Source of the DNA: Chloromonas sp. AAM2 | Lineage: Eukaryota > Chlorophyta > Chlorophyceae > Chlamydomonadales > Chlamydomonadaceae | DNA length: 15,214 nucleotides | Direction of reading: 5' to 3' | Assembly (NCBI GenBank): GCA_004335635.1 | Contig: QAXH01004777.1 | Location: 1,014-16,227, forward strand | In this document: positions 9,520 to 15,214 of the stretch, one piece after another | Position numbering within the stretch: the stretch's first letter is position 1 | Layout of the letters: every line of letters starts with the position of its first letter | Made by a program: the position numbers and the translations under genes | Notes under the pieces: model-generated | The model's database searches: none | Seen by the model: only the letters and a program-made list of their open reading frames with translations | Told to the model about the DNA's origin: nothing

Positions 9520-9849
9520 TTTTACTTCAATCTAATCATCTGGAGATCTGGAGGGAGGGTTTACGGGGACCAAGATATGATGTAGGAGGGTGCCAAGTCC
9601 GTGAAAGTGAAGGACTAGTGCGAGAGCAATCGGCAGAAACGCTACACTGTCCCTACTAATCAATTGAAGGCTTTAACAGGTCGATGTGTGCAACCAGCGA
9701 TACAATACAGCCTCGATATCACTCAGCCTATTCATGGCTGCGCCACGCGCGCTGATCACATTTACACACATTCATCATCGTTTAGAAAACTTGGTGCTGC
9801 ACTACACTGTGGTTCCCGACATGTCTTCTTAAAATACTACTTCCCCACA

Positions 9850-9913
9850 GAGTTAGACACCTCGCCACTGGGATACAAGGAACTGTCCCGGAACTGGCAA
9901 ACATATTTTTTTT
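9850..9913 (+). repeat. Dispersed repeat, copy C (GAAYTGTCCCRGAA family)
   Basis: Reads ACACCTCGCCACTGGGATAC followed by AAGGAACTGTCCCGGAACTG, GCAAAC and a T run, matching copies A and B. Upstream, a TACTACTTCCCCACA stretch matches the flank of the inverted copy D near 11700. Confidence 0.7.
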
Positions 9914-10213
9914 CCATTGCGCAACAACACCAGCGCGCGTCCTGTGGCCTGCACCTTCTGTAACAACGGGGTCGGTGCATGTTGGCACTAGAAGCTGCAT
10001 CCGACACCAGTTGTCAGCCAAGGGTGCGCGGCAGCAGTCAGCCGTGTCCCCAAGTCATTGCCAGCATGGGACCGCCAGGCAGAAACGTGGTGTGTGCACG
10101 CAGTTGAATCTACTGATTTGCTGGGGACAAACGGACGACCGAGCTCCTGAGCTTTCCAGTGGCAGTGGTGCAACAAAGAGGCCAGCTTTGGACAGCAGGG
10201 TGCCTTGACGCCA

Positions 10214-10218
10214 TTACA
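10214..10218 (-). terminator. TGTAA polyadenylation signal
   Basis: TGTAA on the minus strand begins 18 bases after the TAG stop (10239-10237) of the membrane-protein gene. It is well placed if 3' UTRs here are very short. Another minus-strand TGTAA near 9765 would give a more typical UTR. Confidence 0.4.
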
Positions 10219-10236
10219 GACCCCTTGTCTGTGTGG

Positions 10237-12856
10237 CTAGACATGTGCCAGGTTGTTGGCCATGGCTGCTGGCTGCACAGAGCTGAAGCCCTTGCTGTCC
10301 TGCAGGTGACTGCTGATGGTGTACGGCGCCAGCCTGACCGCCAGCAGTGCCAGCACGTAGAACATGCAGGGCAGCACAACCTGGAACATGATGGTGAGGG
10401 GGTGCGTGCGGTCATACCACACGTCCTGGGCCACAGGCACCTGCGGGACACGCAACACAGCAAACACACAAGTACGCACAGTTTGACAGGTCATGCGCAA
10501 GCGTTACAGGCTTGTAAGCAGCACATGACAATCAACAGGCTGATGTGCTTGCGCTTTGCCACGCACTTGAATATGTATAGGCTGTTTGAAGTGAGGCGAG
10601 CTGGTTGATGGCTGGCAGCACAGAGGCTAGACTGTGGTCAAGTAAGCTCAGGCTACTAGCTGCAACAAATAGGATGTCGTTGTCTGAGCATGATTTTATG
10701 TGTCGCGACACAGCTTGAGTGCCCGAGCCTGTGAGGATGCAGCCCGCGCCAATGCCACTACACGCATTCGCCACTGCCTTGCCTGGGCAGCCCCATGCAC
10801 GACCAACTTCCTTGGTTGCTCCTCACCAGGTACAGGAGTGTGTTGATGGTGAAGGTAGCCACGCATATGGCTGTGGTCACAAACGCAGCATGCATGACGT
10901 GCGGGTGCCGCCATGCTTCACGCGGAACGCCCTCACGCACATTCTGAAGTGTGAACGGGTAACCAACCAGCAGTGAGATCTGCAACCACGCACAAACATA
11001 TGTAAAATGGACGGATATCGAAACCAGCGACGCGCAAAGTCGCCTGATCTTGGAGAGATATTGTGTCCGGCTGCGGTACCATGGGTTTAACCATGATAAG
11101 CCATGTAAAGATGATGATCATGAAACCAGTGATCATAAGAGCGATGATGTGATGTCAGTGCGCGTGTGCTGCACCCAATGTGCACTGCAGGATGTGCTGT
11201 TCTTCTGAGCTGTCAGCCAACGCAGCAGCTGCTATGTGTGCCCCCTCTCCGGCCGCGGGCACTCACCACACCCATTCCGGCCAGCGTGGCGAAGAAGATG
11301 AAGTTGAAGCACCTGAAGTAGGCAGTGGCACACACAGCATGCATGTGGCTGGTACAATGGTCGGCTGGCGTTCCCGCTCCTCCAACATGACATTCTTGAA
11401 CCTTCTGAAGCATGCTCAGCGATGGTCATACCACACGTCCGGGGCCATGAGCACCTGCGGTACTCTGAAAAATATTATGCAGCAGCCATCCATTTGCCTG
11501 GCGATTCATGTAGCTGGGCCATTCTCCTGCCAGGACCTCTGTAAGGCCTCGCTGTTCAAACCCTAGTGTGCCATTGCAGAAACCGGAGTTTGTTTGTAGA
11601 GCTTCAGTTGTTTGGGTGGCACAGCTTCTGGTACAATTCTGGGACACACAGCTTCTGGGACAATTCTGTGCGACTCTCAGTTCTGATGTGCGTGTTTTGA
11701 AGTAGTAAACCGAGAGTGTGTTTTTTAAAACAGGGCCACCATGCCAGCCTGTCTCTTGAGCAACAGGCAAACTGTCTTTGCAGCATGTGGATAGGAGGCG
11801 GGTGGCGAGCCTGTCTCTTGTGCTTTTTCGACGACTGGCGTTACGTCTGTTTTTGTGAAGGTCATGCCTCACACAACACATGTCAGCGCCCTAGCCTGGG
11901 CCTGGGCCGCTGCGTTGAAGCTGGTCTCCTGCCACTGCCTCGCCCATGTTGACTGCTGTCTATCAGCCAGGTGGCCGCTGCCTGCCCTATAGGGGCTTGA
12001 GCACGTCGTGTTATTGCCGCGGGGGTTCATTCAGTATTCCGTACGCCCAGCAGCTCACGACCGAAGCGTATTGTGATTGAGCACTTGCCTTGCAATTTCC
12101 CATTTGTAGGGATAGCTGACACCCAATTGGACAACCAAGGAAATGAGGATCACGGAGTCTAGGAGATACAGAGCAACCTGCAAGCAGTCATCAGAGATGA
12201 GCATCAAGTGCATATGCCTTTCATCTTCGGTGCTTGTGTTGCTGAGTCTGAGTTGCTAGGCCTAGTCAAGCTTGGTCCAGTGTACAGGTGTCCTGGAGTT
12301 GTTGAAAGGGAGTGCTCAAATGCTGGGTCAGTGGCGTGCCTCCTGGACGTGCCTGACTGCTCGCACCGCTGGCATCATTTGTCGCCAGCATAGGCCAGCA
12401 TGAGCCACCCATTTATCACTTGCTGTGACACCATGGAATGCCATGTTGGTTTGCCCTCAACACGTCCCTGGCATTCGTATCCCTGCCATGCATGCCAAGA
12501 ACCTGACCACCCTAAGTGAGCCAGGCGCACACTGTACTCACTCTGCGGGCAGATATCCAGTAAGCTGTGATGCCCAGAACCGCCACCACACCGGCCAGCA
12601 CAGTGCCAGCAATAAGCGAGCTTCGTATGTCGTCCAGCTGTGCAAGGGCAACAAGGGCTGTCCAGGGTCTTCCAGGGTAAGCTCAACACTGCTTACAGAC
12701 GCTACCGACTGGTGCTACAGGCTCATGCAATAGATAGCCTACCTGCACCGCGAGGGCGACGACGACGGGGAAAACGCTGAGAAAGATTGTGTTTGGCCCA
12801 ATAGTCTCAGGGCTGAAGGCCTGAAAATGCTGTTCTTCTCGTTTGTGAGCCCACAT
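10237..12856 (-). CDS. Polytopic (about six-span) membrane protein, possibly amino acid permease-like
   Basis: Six exons: 12856-12743, 12637-12542, 12177-12089, 11312-11267, 10979-10827, 10440-10237; 233 codons plus TAG. Phases agree throughout (0,0,2,0,0); intron 3 is GC-AG. ATG was chosen because an in-frame TAG lies nine codons upstream; the Kozak context is weak, so missing 5' exons are possible. Predicted helices: 23-38 (IFLSVFPVVVALAV), 45-67, 71-92, 100-121, 151-173 and 188-206, then a polar 27-residue tail. The block GYPFTLQNVREGV, a helix, then LVPVAQDVW...VVLPCMFYVLALL recalls the YP...P.R...E, helix, VP...VW, LP..FY pattern of the last spans of AAAP amino acid/auxin permeases (PF01490). 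That family usually has about 11 spans, so this would be a half-length form or an incomplete model. Substrate and membrane are unknown; the family call is tentative. Confidence 0.68.
11424..11460 (-). pseudogene. Relic copy of the terminal exon of the membrane-protein gene
   Basis: 33 of 37 bases match 10410-10446, the acceptor and start of the real last exon. The CCGCAG acceptor and the codons for V...A.DVWYD are kept; the copy then reads into TGA two codons later. It lies within intron 3 of the same gene and looks like the trace of a partial internal duplication. Confidence 0.7.
11621..11715 (-). repeat. Dispersed repeat, copy D (inverted, doubled core)
   Basis: On the minus strand it reads AGAATTGTCCCAGAAGCTGT and then TGTCCCAGAATTGTACCAGA, so the core occurs twice in tandem. 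The TACTACTTC block upstream matches copy C. Opposite in orientation to copies A-C. Confidence 0.65.
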
Positions 12857-13833
12857 GATCAAGAGCGGGCCGCATTGGGCAGCCTACAACCTGCTTAATC
12901 CAAAATTGAACTATGGAGCTGCGCCACAGTTGTTTTCGAAACCGTCTGGACTCGTCCGCACTCGTCTGCTGCCTCTGCTGTGTAAAGGGGGATCTCTGCC
13001 TGTGCAACACATCGTTTGAGAAAACAGTTTACGCAAATTTTTGAAACGACATGATTACGGTCTGGGCTCAGCTGCCTCACGTGTATACCAGGGTTTTGTA
13101 CACTATCACGCCAGTGCAGAAGTGGCAGAGTTTCGCCTTGGGCCATGCAGGTGAACACTCACTGCATGGCACGGCATGGCACATGATCCTGTCTGGTGGT
13201 GGCGAAACACAGACCATCACTGGGCGTTAACACACGTCTTGCCCAGCCTCCCCCTGCACCTGCAGCCATGCCTGTGCACCAGCAGCCATGCCCCGTACAC
13301 AGTGCTGCGATGAATGTCGCCAGCACAAGCACTGTTCGGAAGCCTCACAAACACATCCAAGTACCTGCCCTCTAAGAGACAGCTTCCAGCCAGTGGCACA
13401 GTTGATCATTAGGCTGCCAACACTTACAGCATACATTTGGCACCGTGATAGAGAAGCATGAACCTGCTCCAATGCCCTACTGGGGGAAGCTCCAATGCTA
13501 GGCTCCAATGCTAGGCTCCAATGCTAGGCTAAGCACCCACGATGGCACCTTGACACAGTACCAGCACACTCAGCTCTTCCTCGCCAGTTGCAAGTGCCTT
13601 GTTACGTCACACGCTGTGGCTTTGCGCTGCATACAGGGTAGGGCACAGTGATCCAATATGGCTGCAGCATCATCCTGAACCGTACCAATGCTGTCTGCTC
13701 TCCCCTCTGGCAGTTGAGCGTGACCTGTCCAATAGCTACTCAGCCTTTGGCACAGCCTCCTGGTCCACCGCATTGCAGGGCCTGGAGCCGATGCGGCTCC
13801 AAAAAAATTCGCAGGGCTGCCCATTGGAAATAA
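12857..13833. other. Stretch without a supported gene
   Basis: Upstream flank of the minus-strand membrane-protein gene, so its promoter should lie here. On the minus strand around 13350-13280 one frame reads FRTVLVLATFIAAL, which looks like a membrane span and could be a missing 5' exon, but no donor in the right phase joins it to the exon at 12856. The segment also contains the 13-bp minisatellite at 13489-13532. Confidence 0.4.
13489..13532 (+). repeat. 13-bp minisatellite, 3.4 copies
   Basis: The unit GCTCCAATGCTAG is repeated exactly at 13489-13501, 13502-13514 and 13515-13527, followed by a partial copy. A diverged unit, GCTCCAATGCCCTA, lies just upstream, near 13466. Confidence 0.95.
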
Positions 13834-14439
13834 ACCATAAATTCGCATACGAGGACATTTGGCATCGATCTGTATGAGAAAGCAAGGAAGAACAACAAGG
13901 AACTGAGACTGCAATCAATGTCCAAGTTTAAAAAAGGTAGCCGTGTACAGCTTCTCATCAACAAACCAATCGTGAAGGAACAACCTCCGTACAGCAGAGA
14001 GGTGTATAGAGGCGTTTGATCCACGATTGATCCATGGAAGGAAACAAGAGTGCTGGATGAACAAGGAGGCTTGCTGACGAGAAGGTATGCACCATACGAG
14101 ATGATCAAATCCAATGTGCAACAGCGCGTACCAGCTGCCGGTACTTTGTCCATGAACAGAAAGAAGAGACATGAAGCAGCACATGCTCTTGCCTCATCAT
14201 CAAAGGAGGGCATAGCTAGAAACCTACGGCAAGCCAAAAGCATGGTCAAGAAAGCCGCCAAGGTGGACGTGAAGCTGGTTGTCTAGAACTGAAAGATTGT
14301 CAAGGGACCTGGAAAACGTAAGCCGTACTTCGAAGTGACCAAGAGAGGGGCCCGTGTTCTTAGAGACAGAAGCAAGATCCCAGGGTGTGCTTTTTCCCCC
14401 AAAAGTGTCGTCAGAGAGTTTGTGCCTGTCAAGAGTTGA
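13834..14439 (+). pseudogene. Decayed mobile-element ORF with integrase C-terminal-like domain
   Basis: One plus-strand frame stays open for about 200 codons apart from three in-frame stops (14017, 14284, 14290), ending at TGA 14437-14439. Its first part has a helix rich in K/E/N (LYEKARKNNKELR), then KFKKGSRVQLL, PPYSREVYR, and after the first stop TRVLDEQGG and YAPYEMI. This order matches the 'KFKxGDxVR... WSxEVYxV... YxLxDxxGE... FYxxEL' SH3-like C-terminal domain of retroviral-type DDE integrases, as found in Polinton/Maverick, Ginger and LTR elements. The rest is Lys/Arg-rich (RKKRHEAA, MVKKAAK, GKRKPYFEV). The catalytic core was not found upstream, so this is a 5'-truncated, broken copy. 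A nearby minus-strand 173-codon frame is taken to be its shadow. Confidence 0.5.
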
Positions 14440-15214
14440 CATTGTGGGGGCAGTATGGGCGGCTGCAGCGCCTGCAACAGCGTGTGGCGTCAACCTTGAA
14501 CAGCCCAAGCTCATTTACACTGAGGTACTCCCTGTCAAGACTCAATCTGCATGAGGATATGGGAGCCCCCTATAAACCTCACTGTAGAGAGGGTTCCTGC
14601 TCTCGCAAGGGGGAGTGATCAAAGTGCGTCACCCCCATGCATCGGCTCCTTTTGCCCATTCCTAACCAGTGTGGGGAAGGTCTGCGAAGGTTTACCCTTC
14701 TAGCCTTAACTGGTTATGTACATCTCTCTGGAGATATATATACACACTCAAAATTTACGAACAAAAACTTGTTTGAAGTAGGTCACAAAAGACTGTCAGT
14801 AGGATAATCCTCGCACGGTCCGCTAGATTGCGTTTCCAGCCTGGTTCGTCCGAACATGATGCAGCAAGCGCTTTCTCTCTCTCGGACTCTTTTCGACAAG
14901 GCGCAATCTTCTAGCAATGTCGCATCGTGCTTAGCAAAACGTCGCATTGTTCCTTGACACCATTGGATGCCAATCATCCCGTCCGAGCAATTTGTGATCT
15001 TAAACAACAGCCACGGGCTGCAACCCTCAATTTCCCACATTTAACGTGATTGATTACAAACGCATAATATTGATGTGTATGACTATGGGCTGTGTTGACA
15101 ATGCGCTTTGGATACTGTCGGAGAAGGACAACTGTGGACACTGTGCACCAGTCACACGGAACACTGTGCAAGCCCGCACTGCCCTGCACCAACGTTACGT
15201 CCGCACGGCAACGG
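14440..15214. other. Right-hand non-coding end
   Basis: No gene can be supported. It probably includes the downstream part of the mobile-element fragment. The stretch 14663-14716 can fold into nested hairpins, and a TATATATA tract lies near 14736. Open frames on the minus strand (15040-14783, 15192-14974) show no recognisable motif or splice partners. Confidence 0.4.

Larger units (their letters stand above)
8110..10236. other. Intergenic region between tandem minus-strand genes
   Basis: Should contain the ERGIC-like gene's promoter and the 3' end of the 12856-10237 gene. A plus-strand 104-codon ORF (8266-8580, ATG start) and a roughly 100-codon open stretch ending at 9204 resemble nothing I recognise and fit no splice model, so they are left uncalled. 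It also holds an R3 repeat (8308-8329), a 37-base tandem duplication (9454-9519), a TTAACGTTAA palindrome (8641-8650), a short AT-rich inverted repeat (9011-9031) and dispersed repeat copy C. An in-frame ATG at 8247 could extend the ERGIC protein by 46 residues, but the sequence upstream of 8109 does not look coding. Confidence 0.45.
11313..12088 (-). other. GC-AG intron (membrane-protein gene, intron 3) with inserted sequences
   Basis: The donor is GCAAG|GCAAGT and the acceptor CTACTTCAG. The codon AG+G (Arg) is split across the junction and restores the frame into CFNFIFFATLAG. At 776 bases it is the longest intron of this gene, and it holds the exon-6 relic (11424-11460) and repeat copy D (11621-11715). 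Confidence 0.75.

Noticed and set aside
10933..11136. Hydrophobic minus-strand frame (ITGFMIIIFTWLIMV) as an extra membrane exon
   Set aside because: A TGA lies just upstream with no AG acceptor between, and the flanking exons already join in phase 0 without it.
13740..14261. Minus-strand 173-codon ORF with hydrophobic runs
   Set aside because: It is antisense to the Lys/Arg-rich mobile-element frame; lysine codons read backwards give Phe and Leu, which explains its hydrophobic look.

Overview
This window reads as nuclear DNA of a green alga. Chlorophyceae (the Chlamydomonas/Dunaliella/Haematococcus side) is my best guess, made without any database. Reasons: short GC-rich exons sit in many less GC-rich introns; donors are mostly GTGAGT or GTGCGT; TGTAA, the chlorophyte polyadenylation signal, occurs near two of the three gene ends; and there are TG microsatellites and many small dispersed repeats. 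No bacterial operon, rRNA, tRNA or CRISPR array is visible.

Three spliced genes could be assembled exon by exon, with reading phase kept at every junction. (1) Plus strand, 2327-4369, five exons, 302 aa: a protein with an acidic W-x-x-V motif near its N terminus and one C-terminal membrane segment. Its layout resembles ATG8-interacting or tail-anchored adaptors. (2) Minus strand, 8109-5275, eight exons, about 368 aa: a clear member of the ERGIC/Erv41-Erv46 family of ER-Golgi cargo receptors. It lacks the luminal cysteine-rich stretch of ERGIC3/Erv46. (3) Minus strand, 12856-10237, six exons, 233 aa: a membrane protein with six predicted spans. Its C-terminal half looks loosely like amino acid/auxin permeases, but I do not firmly recognise the family. 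Genes 1 and 2 converge; genes 2 and 3 are in tandem.

Smaller items: a 66-codon minus-strand ORF at 389-189 with a near-perfect heptad pattern; a decayed plus-strand mobile-element ORF at 13834-14439 whose first part looks like the C-terminal DNA-binding domain of a retroviral-type (DDE) integrase; and a partial copy of gene 3's last exon, lying inside one of that gene's own introns.

The rest (390-2326, 4370-5274, 8110-10236, 12857-13833, 14440-15214) shows no gene I can support, but it carries microsatellites, minisatellites and at least three families of short dispersed repeats. One repeat overlaps the predicted C terminus of the ERGIC gene. Two introns use GC-AG boundaries, each with the donor AG|GCAAGT.
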